Part shown: positions 7,295-16,065 of the stretch, in pieces
Numbering within the stretch: the first letter of the stretch is position 1
How the letters are laid out: each line of letters opens with the position of its first letter
Source: Frigoribacterium sp. PhB116
GTDB taxonomy: Bacteria > Actinomycetota > Actinomycetes > Actinomycetales > Microbacteriaceae
Reading direction: 5' to 3'
Assembly (NCBI RefSeq): GCF_004364285.1
Contig: NZ_SOBE01000005.1
Location: 1-64,000, forward strand
DNA: 64,000 nt
The notes under the pieces: generated by a model
Databases searched by the model: none
What the model was told of the DNA's origin: nothing
What the model saw: only the letters and a program-made list of their open reading frames with translations
Made by a program: the position numbers and the translations under genes

Positions 7295-8701
7295 TCAGCG
7301 AGGCGTCCCGCGCCCGCCCTCGCCGGGGTCGTCCTCGAGCGTGGCCGTCGCCAGCTCCTGGGCCCTGGCCAGCGCCTCCTCGACCGTCGTCGTGCCGAGG
7401 AACATCTCGTCGAGCACCGGGTCGACGACCGGCTCGGCGTCGCCCCAGATGCCGGTCGGGGCCGGGATCGAGCGCCCCGACGAGACGACGTCGAAGAACG
7501 GCGCCACGTCGACGCCCTGGTCCGACCAGTGCTCGTAGTAGGCGGACTGGGCGCCGAGCACCGCGGGCACGGCCGCCCCGTCGGCGCCGATGTAGCGGGA
7601 GCCGTCGGTCGAGCCGAGCCAGGCGAGCACCCGCGCCGTGGCGTCGAGGTGGGACGTGTGGGCGTTGCCGGCCGCGACGATGCCGTTCGACACGCTGACG
7701 CGGCCCTCGGGGCCGGCGGGCATGCGCGCGACCCCCCAGGTGAAGTCGGACCCGGCCGCGACCGGCGCCAGGCTGTACAGCCCCGACTGGAACAGCGCCA
7801 TGTGGCCGGACGTGAACTGGTCGCGGCTGTAGTCCGGGTCGGCGTTCGTGAGCGACGCCGGGGGAGCGACCCGGTGCTGCTGCACCAGGTCGACCACGTA
7901 CCGGAACGCGGCCTGCGCCTCCGGCGTGTCCAGCTCGAAGGAGGTGCCCGTCGCGTCCTCGAGGCTCGCCCCGTTCGACCCGAGGTAGTCGAGCCAGATC
8001 GCCTGCAGGTCCTCGCCCGCGTTGTAGCCGTACTGCACCGGCGTGCCGTCGAAGGCGGGGTCGGCGGCGCTGCGGCCCTGGGCGTCGAGGGTCAGCTGCT
8101 CCAGCACCGGCAGCAGGGTGTCGCCTTCGCCGCCACCGGGCGCCCAGGTCAGCTCGTCGAGCGCGGCGGGGTCGATTCCCGCCGCGGCGAGCAGGTCGGC
8201 GTTGTAGTAGAGCGCGACGCCGCCGTCGCTGAGCTGGGGCACGCCCCACAGGTGGCCGTCGAGCGTGTACTGCTCGGTGACCTCGGGGCTCCAGGCGCGG
8301 TGCGCCGAGGCGCCGAGCACCCGGTCTACGTCGAGCAGGTCGCCCGCCTCGGCCTGGTCGGCGTACGCGGCGCTGTTCAGCCAGTAGACGTCGGGGGCGC
8401 TGCCGTCGTCGACGTCCGACCCGAGGTCGGCGGCGTACTCGGCGTACGGGACGACCTCGACGTCCACGTCGATCGTCGGGTTGTCGCGCTCGAAGGTCGC
8501 GAACGACTTCTCGTAGCCGGCGGCGACGCCCTCGTCCCAGAGCCGCACGGTGACGGTCGTCCGACCGTCGCGGCCGGGCGACGCCGTCGCGCCCTCGGAC
8601 GAGTGGGAGGCCCCGAAGGCGGCGATGCCCGCCGCGGAGCCGGCGACCACGACGACGCAGACGGCGGCGGCGATCGTGACGGAGCTGGGTCGGGTGCGCA
8701 C
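7295..8701 (-). CDS. Extracellular solute-binding protein (sugar ABC type), orphan
   Basis: A 468-residue protein with one N-terminal hydrophobic segment (about residues 8-30) and a mature part resembling maltose- or oligosaccharide-binding components of ABC importers (VRLWDEGVAAGYEKSFATFE; YWLNSAAYADQ; YYNADLLAAAGI). No lipobox cysteine is visible after the hydrophobic segment, so it may be secreted or membrane-anchored by that helix rather than lipidated. No permease or ATPase gene lies nearby. It starts 16 bp after the cca stop and is probably transcribed with it, an unusual pairing. The ligand is unknown. Confidence 0.8.
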   Translation of the reverse strand: MRTRPSSVTIAAAVCVVVVAGSAAGIAAFGASHSSEGATASPGRDGRTTVTVRLWDEGVAAGYEKSFATFERDNPTIDVDVEVVPYAEYAADLGSDVDDGSAPDVYWLNSAAYADQAEAGDLLDVDRVLGASAHRAWSPEVTEQYTLDGHLWGVPQLSDGGVALYYNADLLAAAGIDPAALDELTWAPGGGEGDTLLPVLEQLTLDAQGRSAADPAFDGTPVQYGYNAGEDLQAIWLDYLGSNGASLEDATGTSFELDTPEAQAAFRYVVDLVQQHRVAPPASLTNADPDYSRDQFTSGHMALFQSGLYSLAPVAAGSDFTWGVARMPAGPEGRVSVSNGIVAAGNAHTSHLDATARVLAWLGSTDGSRYIGADGAAVPAVLGAQSAYYEHWSDQGVDVAPFFDVVSSGRSIPAPTGIWGDAEPVVDPVLDEMFLGTTTVEEALARAQELATATLEDDPGEGGRGTPR

Positions 8702-8717
8702 GACCCGACAGTACGGC

Positions 8718-10166
8718 CTAGGAGGCGCGCGCCGCCCACCAGGCCAGCAGCCGGTCGGTCGCGACCTCGCTGCCGAGGGGCCCCTCCTCGGTGCGCAGCT
8801 CGAGCAGGAACCGGTACGCCTCGCCGACCTCGCGGCCGGGGGAGATGCCGAGCACGCGCTGGATGTCGTCGCCGTCGAGGTCGGGCCGGAGCGAGTCGAG
8901 CGCCTCGCGCTCGCGCAGGTCGGCGATGCGGGCCTCGAGGTCGTCGTAGGCGAAGCCGAGCCGGTCGGCCTTGCGCCTGTTGCGCGTCGTCACGTCGGCG
9001 CGGGTCAGCATGTGCAGGCGCTCGAGCTCGTCGCCGGCGTCGCGGACGTAGCGGCGCACCGCCGAGTCGGTCCAGGCGCCCTCGGTGTACCCGAAGAAGC
9101 GGAGGTGCAGCTCGATCAGGCGGGACACGGCCTTGGTCGTGTCGTTGTCGAACCGGAGGGCGCGCAGGCGCTTGCGGGCCAGCTTCGACCCGACGACGTC
9201 GTGGTGGTGGAACGTCACGACCCCGCCCGGCTCGAGCCTGCGGGTGTCGGGCTTGCCGCAGTCGTGCAGCAGCGCGGCGAGCCGGAGGGTCAGGTCGGGC
9301 GCCTCTCCCGGGTGCCGCTCGCGCTCGTAGCCGATGGCCTGGTCGAGCACCGTGAGGCTGTGCTCGTAGACGTCCTTGTGGTGGTGGTGCTCGTCGATCT
9401 CGAGGCGCATCGCGGCGAGCTCGGGCAGGACGTGGTCGGCGAGGCCCGTGTCGACCATCAGCCGGATGCCGTCGCGGGGCGTGTCGGTGCGGAGCAGCTT
9501 GGAGAGCTCGTCGGCCACGCGCTCGACCGAGACGATCGACAGGGTGGAGGCGCGGGCCGAGATCGCCTCGCGCACCTCGTCCGACACGGAGAAGCCGAGC
9601 TGCGCGACGAAGCGTGCGGCGCGCATCATGCGCAGCGGGTCGTCGCGGAACGAGTCGACGGCGCTGCCCGGCGTCGCCAGACGACGGGCCAGCAGGTCCT
9701 CCACGCCGCCCGACGGGTCGACGAGCACCCGCTCGGGCAGCCGCAGCGCCATCGCGTTGACGGTGAAGTCGCGCCGCACGAGGTCGCCCTCGAGGGTGTC
9801 GCCGAACTCGACGACGGGCTTGCGGGTCTCGCCGTCGTAGACGTCGCTGCGGTACGTCGTGATCTCGACGACCTCGCCGTCGACGCGGGCGGCGATGGTG
9901 CCGAACTGGCGACCGACGTCCCAGTGCGCCTCGGCGAGGGGCACGACGATCTCGAGGATCTCGTCGGGGGAGGCGTCGGTGGTGAAGTCGAGGTCGTTGA
10001 CCCGACGGCCGAGGAACGCGTCGCGGACGGGGCCGCCGACGAGGGCGAGCTCGTGGCCGGCCGCGGCGAACGCGGCGGCGAGCTTCTCGATGCGGGGAGC
10101 GGCGGCCAGTCGGTCCAGTCGCTCGACTGCGGAGGCGACGGTGTCCATGACCGACCACTTTGCCAC
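8718..10166 (-). CDS. cca: CCA tRNA nucleotidyltransferase with HD domain
   Basis: A protein of about 480 residues that adds or repairs the 3' CCA of tRNAs. The class II head has the GGPVRDAFLGR motif and the catalytic pair NDLDFTT; RRDFTVNAMAL and RMMRAARF follow. A C-terminal HD phosphohydrolase domain is indicated by LLHDCGKPDTR and the HHHHKDVYEHS stretch. Neither encoded tRNA 3' end in the 35.8-36.0 kb pair carries CCA, so this enzyme is required. The start may be GTG at 10166 or ATG at 10148; neither has a strong ribosome-binding site. Confidence 0.93.
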   Translation of the reverse strand: MAKWSVMDTVASAVERLDRLAAAPRIEKLAAAFAAAGHELALVGGPVRDAFLGRRVNDLDFTTDASPDEILEIVVPLAEAHWDVGRQFGTIAARVDGEVVEITTYRSDVYDGETRKPVVEFGDTLEGDLVRRDFTVNAMALRLPERVLVDPSGGVEDLLARRLATPGSAVDSFRDDPLRMMRAARFVAQLGFSVSDEVREAISARASTLSIVSVERVADELSKLLRTDTPRDGIRLMVDTGLADHVLPELAAMRLEIDEHHHHKDVYEHSLTVLDQAIGYERERHPGEAPDLTLRLAALLHDCGKPDTRRLEPGGVVTFHHHDVVGSKLARKRLRALRFDNDTTKAVSRLIELHLRFFGYTEGAWTDSAVRRYVRDAGDELERLHMLTRADVTTRNRRKADRLGFAYDDLEARIADLREREALDSLRPDLDGDDIQRVLGISPGREVGEAYRFLLELRTEEGPLGSEVATDRLLAWWAARAS

Positions 10167-10321
10167 AGTGCGCCCGGCGCACCGGGCGGCGGGCGCCTCC
10201 TCCCCAGGGCTGAGGCCGTCCGTCGTCGGTCGCGTCTCGGGGCGCCCACCGCGACCGCATGGTCTCGATTGCCTAGACTCGGCATGCTCGTCGGCCGTCC
10301 CGCGCCGGCCGCACCCTGCCT

Positions 10322-12622
10322 ATGAGACGACTCCACGCCCTGCTCGCCGCGCTGACGGCGGTGTTCGTCGTGGTCGTCGGGCTCGGCCTCGGGTCGTCGG
10401 GCGCGTCGCCCGCCCGCGCGGCCGCCGCCGCCTCGAGTGCTCCCGACGACGCCGTCACGCTCTCCCTGGCGCCCGCCGAGTCGGGCGTGCTCGTGCCGGA
10501 CCGCGACCTCGTGCTCGACGTCGTCGTCACGAACGCGACCGAGGACGACCTGGCGGCCTCCGTCGCCCGCCTCTACCTCGACCGGCAAGCCTTCGTCACC
10601 CGCGCCAAGCTCGCCGGCTGGCTCTCGCCCGCCTCGACGAGCGGGAGCGACTACCTCGGCACCTCCCTGACGCGCGTCGACGTGCCCGCGGTCCCGTCGG
10701 GGCAGTCGCGCACCGTCGGCTCCGTGACCGTGCCGGCCGCGACCGTCGCGCTCGGCGGCTACGGCTGGGGCGCGCGGGCGCTCGGGGCACGGCTGGTCGA
10801 CGACGACGGGGCCCAGCTCGCCCAGGCGCGCAGCAGCGTCGCCTGGTTCCCGGCCGAGAGCTTCCAGGCGACGAAGGTCGCCGTCGCGGTGCCGATCACG
10901 ACGCCCGAGACCGAGAACGGGGTGCTGGACGCGAGCGCCCTCTCGGCGTACACCTCGATCGACGGCACCCTGACGCGGCAGCTGAGGGCCGTGCAGGGCA
11001 CGCAGGCCGCGGTGGCCGTCGACCCCATGATCATCGCCTCCGTCCGGCTGCTCGGCACCTCGGCACCGCCCTCCGCCCTCGACTGGCTCGACCAGCTGCA
11101 GCGGTCGGGCCTCGAGATGTTCCCGCTCGCGTACGCCGACGCCGACGTCGCAGGCCTGAGCCAAGGAGGCGCGACGCCGATCCCGACGCCCGTCTCGTTC
11201 GACGCCCTGATCGACCCGACGCTGTTCGCCGAGCCGACGCCGAGCGGCACGCCCGAGCCGTCGTCGAGCGGCACGTCCGACCCCTCGGCCGTCGAGCCGC
11301 CCGCCGACGGCGGCGCCGACGGCACCGACGGCACCGGAGGCACCGGAACCGGCACCGGAGGCAGCGGCACCGGCCAGGCGGACGACCCCTCGGCCGCGCC
11401 GCCCCTGCCCACCACCGAGTCGCTGCTGAGCTGGCCCTGGTCGACCACCGGCGTCGCGTGGCCCGAGGCCGACACGGTCGTCGCCGCCGACCTCGACGTC
11501 CTGGCCGCCAGCGGGTACACCTCGACGATCCTGTCGAGCTCGAACGTCGAGGTCTCGACCGGGGCGACCGAGAACGCGGCGACGCAGCTCGGGGCCACGG
11601 CGGGGCTCGTCTCGGACGACACGCTCTCGACGCTCCTCTCGGACGCGGCCGGCGCCTCCGACGACGCGGCCTGGGCCACGGCGATGGCCGAGCTCTCCGC
11701 CAGCGTCGCCACCGTCGCCCGCGAGCGGCCGAGCGACGCCCGTACGCTCCTCGCCACGCTCGTCCGCGGATGGTCGCCCGACAGCGCCTACCTGACACGG
11801 ACGCTCGCAGCGCTGCGCGACCTCCCGTGGTCCGCCCCGAGCACCCTGCAGGAGGCGGTGGCCAGCGCCCCGACCGCCGCCACGGTCGTCGACGAGCCCG
11901 AGGACGACGCGCGCGCTGCGCTGATGCGCACCCTCGCGACGGCCGACCGCCGCGTCTCCGACTTCTCCACCGCGCTGGCCCAGCCCCAGACCGTCACGGG
12001 TCCCGCGCGCCTCCGGACGCTCGCCCTCGCCTCGCACGCCTGGCGAGACAACCCCGACGGCCTCGCCGCGGAGGTCGAGGCGGCCGACGCGGAGTCCGCC
12101 GCCACGTCGGGGCTCGTCTCGATCGTGCAGGGCAGCGACCTCTCCATCCTCGGCGACCGCACCTCCCTGCCGCTCTACGTGCAGAACTCGACCTCGTCGG
12201 CGGCGACCGTGTACCTGATGGTGCAGCCGTCGAACTCGCTGCTCTCGGTCGAGCAGAACCGCATCGAGGTGACCGTCGCCTCCGACTCGCAGGCCCGTGT
12301 CCGCGTCCCGGTGCAGTCCGTCGCCAACGGGACCGTCGACGTGTCGCTCAGCCTCGTCAGCGCGACCGGGGTCGCCATCTCGACGCCGTCCACCGTGTCC
12401 ATCTCGGTGCAGGCCGGCTGGGAGACCGCGATCACGTGGGTGTTCGCCGTCGGGTTCCTGGTGCTGTTCGGCGGCGGGATCTACCGGACGTTCCGCAAGC
12501 GGCGTCTCGCTCGCGAGGAGGCGGCGGCAGGGACGTCCGCCGGTGGCGCCGGTGCCGCCGGCAGCGACACCACCGAGACCGGTGTCCGACCTGACACCAC
12601 CGAGACGGGTGTCAGCTCGTGA
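10322..12622 (+). CDS. DUF6049 family envelope protein paired with MurJ
   Basis: A 766-residue secreted and anchored protein: a signal-like helix (about residues 5-35, ending near ASPARA), a large extracytoplasmic region with a low-complexity Gly/Thr/Asp/Ser linker (about 305-360), a membrane helix near the C terminus (about 700-722) and a short cytoplasmic tail containing two DTTETGV repeats. It overlaps murJ by 4 bp. Proteins of this family lie directly before murJ across Actinobacteria, suggesting a role in lipid II export or its control, but the biochemical function is unknown to me. A -10 box TAGACT (10274-10279) would give a 36-nt leader. Confidence 0.8.
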   Translation: MRRLHALLAALTAVFVVVVGLGLGSSGASPARAAAAASSAPDDAVTLSLAPAESGVLVPDRDLVLDVVVTNATEDDLAASVARLYLDRQAFVTRAKLAGWLSPASTSGSDYLGTSLTRVDVPAVPSGQSRTVGSVTVPAATVALGGYGWGARALGARLVDDDGAQLAQARSSVAWFPAESFQATKVAVAVPITTPETENGVLDASALSAYTSIDGTLTRQLRAVQGTQAAVAVDPMIIASVRLLGTSAPPSALDWLDQLQRSGLEMFPLAYADADVAGLSQGGATPIPTPVSFDALIDPTLFAEPTPSGTPEPSSSGTSDPSAVEPPADGGADGTDGTGGTGTGTGGSGTGQADDPSAAPPLPTTESLLSWPWSTTGVAWPEADTVVAADLDVLAASGYTSTILSSSNVEVSTGATENAATQLGATAGLVSDDTLSTLLSDAAGASDDAAWATAMAELSASVATVARERPSDARTLLATLVRGWSPDSAYLTRTLAALRDLPWSAPSTLQEAVASAPTAATVVDEPEDDARAALMRTLATADRRVSDFSTALAQPQTVTGPARLRTLALASHAWRDNPDGLAAEVEAADAESAATSGLVSIVQGSDLSILGDRTSLPLYVQNSTSSAATVYLMVQPSNSLLSVEQNRIEVTVASDSQARVRVPVQSVANGTVDVSLSLVSATGVAISTPSTVSISVQAGWETAITWVFAVGFLVLFGGGIYRTFRKRRLAREEAAAGTSAGGAGAAGSDTTETGVRPDTTETGVSS

Positions 12623-14292
12623 GCGCACAGCAGGCTGGCCTCGGCCGCGCGAGCGTGTTGCTCGCCTCGGGCACGATGGTGTCCCGGGTGCTCGGCTTCG
12701 TCAAGACCGCCGTGCTCGCCGCGGCGATCGGCCAGTCGGCCAGCCGGGCGGCCGACTCGTTCGCCCTCGCGAACCAGCTGCCGAACAACATCTACGCCCT
12801 CATCGCGGGCGGCCTGCTGAGCGCGGTGCTCGTGCCGCAGATCGTGCGTGCCGCCACCCAGGACGACGACGGCGGCCAGCGCTTCATCAACAAGATCGTG
12901 ACGCTGGGCACCATCGTCTTCGCGGCGGTCGGCCTCGTCGGCACGCTGCTCGCGCCCCTGCTCGTGCGCATCTACGCCCAACAGGCGGGGTCCACCGGTC
13001 AAGGTGGTTACACCTCCGACGCGATCGCCCTCGCCACGGCGTTCGCCTACTGGTGCCTGCCCCAGATCTTCTTCTACGCGATGTACTCGCTGCTCAGCGA
13101 GGTGCTCAACGCCCGCCAGGTCTTCGGGCCGTTCACCTGGGCCCCGGTCATCAACAACGTCGTCGCCATCGCCGGCCTGGTCGTCTTCATGGTGCTCTTC
13201 GGCGGCTCGGCCGAGAACTCGGTCGTCGACGTCTGGACCCCCGGCCGCATCACCGTGCTCGCCGGCACGGCGAGCCTCGGCGTCCTGGCGCAGGCGGGCT
13301 TCCTGCTGCTCTTCTGGCGACGTGCGGGGCTGTCTTTCCGTCCCGACTTCCGCTGGCGCGGAGTCGGCCTCGGGGCGACCGGCAAGGCCGCCGGCTGGCT
13401 CTTCGGCATGGTGCTCGTGACCCAGCTCGCCGGCCTCGTGCAGAGCCGCGTCGCGTCCGAGGGCAGCGGCACGGGCGCCTCGAACGCCGTGCTCGCCAAC
13501 TCGTGGCTGCTCTTCATGCTGCCCCACGGCATCGTCGCCGTCTCGATCGCGACCGCCTACTTCACGCGCATGAGCGGGCACGCCTCCCGCGGCGACCTGC
13601 GCGCGGTGCGCACCGACCTGTCGCAGTCGCTCCGCACCATCGGCATGTTCATGGTCTTCGCGACGGTGGCCATGTGCGTCGTGGCCTACCCGTTCGCGAG
13701 CTTCTTCGAGAGCACCTTCACCGGGGCGAGCCAGATGGCGCAGGTCATCCTCGGCTTCATGCCCGGGCTCGTGCTCTTCAGCGTCCTGTTCGTCGTGCAG
13801 CGCGTCTTCTTCGCCCTGCACGACCAGCGCACGCCGTTCTTCATGCAGATCGTCCAGTCGGGCATCTTCGTCGTCGGCACGCTGATCTCGTCGGCGGTCG
13901 TCCCCGACGAGCTCATCGCCGTCGCCATCGCGATCACCACCTCGGTCGCCGGCTCGGCCCAGACGATCGTCGCCCTCGTGCTCGTGAAGCGCCGGCTCGG
14001 CGGCATCGACGGTCGGTGGGTGCTGCGCCGTTACCTGCAGTTCGCCTTCTTCTCGCTGGTCGCCGGTGCCGTCGGGCTCGTCGTCGTGACCGCATCGGGT
14101 GGTTTCACCCCCGACGGATTCGCCCACTCGGGCCGCATCGCCGGCATCCTGACCGTCGTCGTCGCCGGGCTCGTCATGGCGGTGGTGTACCTCGGCCTCC
14201 TCGCGCTGATCCGCCTGCCCGAGCTGACCGACCTGACCGCCCCCGTGATCCGCCGGGTGCGCCCGCTGGCGGCGCGCCTCCTTCGTCGCTGA
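12619..14292 (+). CDS. murJ: Lipid II flippase MurJ (MviN)
   Basis: A 557-residue polytopic membrane protein with about 14 predicted helices that flips the peptidoglycan precursor lipid II across the membrane. The N terminus (GRASVLLASGTMVSRVLGFVKTAVLAA) carries the typical SRVLGF motif, and ALANQLPNNIYALIAGG follows. Its GTG start overlaps the preceding stop (GTGA), so translation is coupled. It lacks the long cytoplasmic pseudokinase extension found in mycobacterial MviN; only a short basic tail (RRVRPLAARLLRR) remains. Substrate assignment follows the family. Confidence 0.93.
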   Translation: MSAQQAGLGRASVLLASGTMVSRVLGFVKTAVLAAAIGQSASRAADSFALANQLPNNIYALIAGGLLSAVLVPQIVRAATQDDDGGQRFINKIVTLGTIVFAAVGLVGTLLAPLLVRIYAQQAGSTGQGGYTSDAIALATAFAYWCLPQIFFYAMYSLLSEVLNARQVFGPFTWAPVINNVVAIAGLVVFMVLFGGSAENSVVDVWTPGRITVLAGTASLGVLAQAGFLLLFWRRAGLSFRPDFRWRGVGLGATGKAAGWLFGMVLVTQLAGLVQSRVASEGSGTGASNAVLANSWLLFMLPHGIVAVSIATAYFTRMSGHASRGDLRAVRTDLSQSLRTIGMFMVFATVAMCVVAYPFASFFESTFTGASQMAQVILGFMPGLVLFSVLFVVQRVFFALHDQRTPFFMQIVQSGIFVVGTLISSAVVPDELIAVAIAITTSVAGSAQTIVALVLVKRRLGGIDGRWVLRRYLQFAFFSLVAGAVGLVVVTASGGFTPDGFAHSGRIAGILTVVVAGLVMAVVYLGLLALIRLPELTDLTAPVIRRVRPLAARLLRR

Positions 14293-14301
14293 CCCGGCTC
14301 C

Positions 14302-14396
14302 CGACACGGTCGCGCACGCGGTGGCCGACACGGTCGCGCACCCGGTGGCTGACACGGTCGCCGAGCCGGTCGCCGACCGGCTCGCAGGCCGGTCGC
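14302..14396 (+). repeat. Imperfect 24-bp tandem repeat after murJ
   Basis: Three near-copies of a 24-bp unit starting CGACACGGTCGC lie at 14302-14325, 14326-14349 and 14350-14373, followed by a diverged fourth. Read in the +1 frame relative to murJ it encodes ADTVAHAV-like octapeptides up to a stop at 14441-14443, which may be a relic of coding sequence. A perfect 10-bp inverted repeat (14363-14372 with 14374-14383) sits within it. Confidence 0.65.
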
Positions 14397-14537
14397 TGAG
14401 CGCCGTCTGCGAGCCCCGGGCCGACGGAATGCCCCGACCCTAGGATGTGTTGCACCAGACGGTCGAGCGAGGGCGAGACGGGCAGACCGCCCGCAGTCCC
14501 TCTCCCGTCATCCACGAACGTCACTGAGGAAGGTGCC

Positions 14538-15545
14538 ATGCGCCAGATCATCATCATCGGCTCCGGACCCGCCGGCTACACGGCGGGCATCTACGCGGCG
14601 CGCGCCGGTCTCGAGCCGCTGATCGTGGCGAGCTCGGTCGAGGCGGGCGGCGAGCTCATGAAGACCACCGAGGTCGAGAACTTCCCCGGCTTCCCCGACG
14701 GCATCCAGGGCCCCGAGCTCATGTTCAAGCTGCAGGAGCAGGCGGAGAAGTTCGGCGCCGAGGTCCTGCTCGACGACGTCACCAGCGTGGACCTGACGGG
14801 CGACGTCAAGAAGGTCACGCTCGGCAGCGGCACCGTCGAGGAGGCGCTGACCGTGATCTTCGCGACCGGCAGCGCGTACCGCAAGCTCGGCCTGCCCGAC
14901 GAGGAGCGCCTCAGCGGCCGCGGCGTCAGCTGGTGCGCGACCTGCGACGGCTTCTTCTTCAAGCAGAAGGAGATCGCGGTCGTGGGAGGCGGCGACTCGG
15001 CCATGGAGGAGGCGACGTTCCTGACGCGCTTCGCCTCGAAGGTCTACGTCATCCACCGCTCCGAGACGCTGCGCGCCTCGAAGATCATGCAGGACCGCGC
15101 GCAGGGCAACGACAAGATCGAGTTCCTGTTCAACAAGCAGGTCACGGCGATCCTCGGCGACGAGAAGGCCACGGGCGTGCAGCTGACCGACACGGTCGAC
15201 GGCAGCACGAGCGACCTCGACCTCGACGGACTCTTCATCGCCATCGGCAACGACCCCCGCGTGCACCTCGTGCACGGCCAGGTCGACCTCACCTCGAGCG
15301 GCACCATCGCCGTCGAGGGCCGCAGCTCGAGGACCAACCTCCGCGGCGTCTTCGCGGCGGGCGACGTCGTCGACGACACCTACCGCCAGGCGGCCACCGC
15401 GGCCGGCTCCGGAGTCGTCGCCGCGCTCGACGCCGAGCACTTCCTGGCGAGCCTCGACCAGACCTTTCTAGCCGAGCACACCGAGGGCGCCGCCGAGGGC
15501 ATCGACACCGCCGAGTCGGTCGCCCCGGAGCCCGTCTCAGCCTGA
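14538..15545 (+). CDS. trxB: Thioredoxin reductase
   Basis: A 335-residue FAD and NADPH enzyme that reduces thioredoxin. The FAD-binding GSGPAGYTAGIYAAR motif is near the start, the redox-active CATC (WCATCDGFF) at about 135-138, the NADPH-binding GGGDSAMEEA just after, and the second FAD motif GVFAAGDVVDDTYRQ near the end. I chose the ATG at 14538 because GAGGAAGG lies just before it; an in-frame ATG at 14445 would add unrelated residues. A -10 box TAGGAT (14441-14446) suggests its own promoter. It forms an operon with trxA, 70 bp downstream. Confidence 0.96.
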   Translation: MRQIIIIGSGPAGYTAGIYAARAGLEPLIVASSVEAGGELMKTTEVENFPGFPDGIQGPELMFKLQEQAEKFGAEVLLDDVTSVDLTGDVKKVTLGSGTVEEALTVIFATGSAYRKLGLPDEERLSGRGVSWCATCDGFFFKQKEIAVVGGGDSAMEEATFLTRFASKVYVIHRSETLRASKIMQDRAQGNDKIEFLFNKQVTAILGDEKATGVQLTDTVDGSTSDLDLDGLFIAIGNDPRVHLVHGQVDLTSSGTIAVEGRSSRTNLRGVFAAGDVVDDTYRQAATAAGSGVVAALDAEHFLASLDQTFLAEHTEGAAEGIDTAESVAPEPVSA

Positions 15546-15615
15546 CCTTCGACCGCGCGTCGACGACGTCGGCCCGCACGCACGAACACACGAACCCCCG
15601 ACGAAAGGAACCACC

Positions 15616-15942
15616 ATGAGCAGCGCCAAGGCAGTCACCGACGCCTCCTTCGAGGCCGACGTCCTCAAGTCCGACAAGACGATCCTGGTCGATTTCTGGG
15701 CCGAGTGGTGCGGCCCGTGCCGCGCGGTCTCGCCGATCCTCGACCAGATCGCGGCCGAGAACGCCGACAAGATCGAGATCGTCAAGCTCAACGTCGACGA
15801 CAACCCGCAGACCGCCATGCAGTACCAGATCACGTCGATCCCGGCGATGAAGGTCTACAAGGGCGGCCAGGTCGTCAAGACCGTCATCGGCGCCAAGCCG
15901 AAGCCGGCCCTCGAGGCCGACCTGGCGGAGTTCCTCGCGTAG
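15616..15942 (+). CDS. trxA: Thioredoxin
   Basis: A 108-residue cytoplasmic dithiol protein with the active site WCGPC (AEWCGPCRAV) and the cis-proline loop TSIPAMKVYKGG. It receives electrons from TrxB and passes them to ribonucleotide reductase, methionine sulfoxide reductases and other targets. The ribosome-binding site is AAAGGA, and a perfect 15-bp terminator hairpin follows 26 nt after the stop. Confidence 0.97.
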   Translation: MSSAKAVTDASFEADVLKSDKTILVDFWAEWCGPCRAVSPILDQIAAENADKIEIVKLNVDDNPQTAMQYQITSIPAMKVYKGGQVVKTVIGAKPKPALEADLAEFLA

Positions 15943-15968
15943 GTCGACCCCGCGTCGACGCACCTCCC

Positions 15969-16002
15969 GAGAGCCCGCCCAGCACCCGCTGGGCGGGCTC
16001 TC
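15969..16002 (+). terminator. Terminator after trxA
   Basis: A perfect 15-bp stem pairs GAGAGCCCGCCCAGC (15969-15983) with GCTGGGCGGGCTCTC (15988-16002) around a 4-nt loop. It ends the trxB-trxA transcript. Confidence 0.85.
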
Positions 16003-16065
16003 GCCGTCTCCGGGCCGCTCCGGGCATATCCTGAACCGCACCACCTCTGACCGACAGGGACGCAC

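Noticed and set aside
9626-12628. Very long minus-strand open frame (about 1000 codons) over cca and the DUF6049 gene
   Set aside because: It is low-complexity Arg/Gly/Ala translation antisense to a gene with signal peptide, membrane helix and conserved context; such frames are expected at 70% GC.
14445-14537. Upstream in-frame ATG extending trxB by 31 residues
   Set aside because: It abuts the -10 box, has no ribosome-binding site, and the added residues do not resemble the family; the start at 14538 has a good site.
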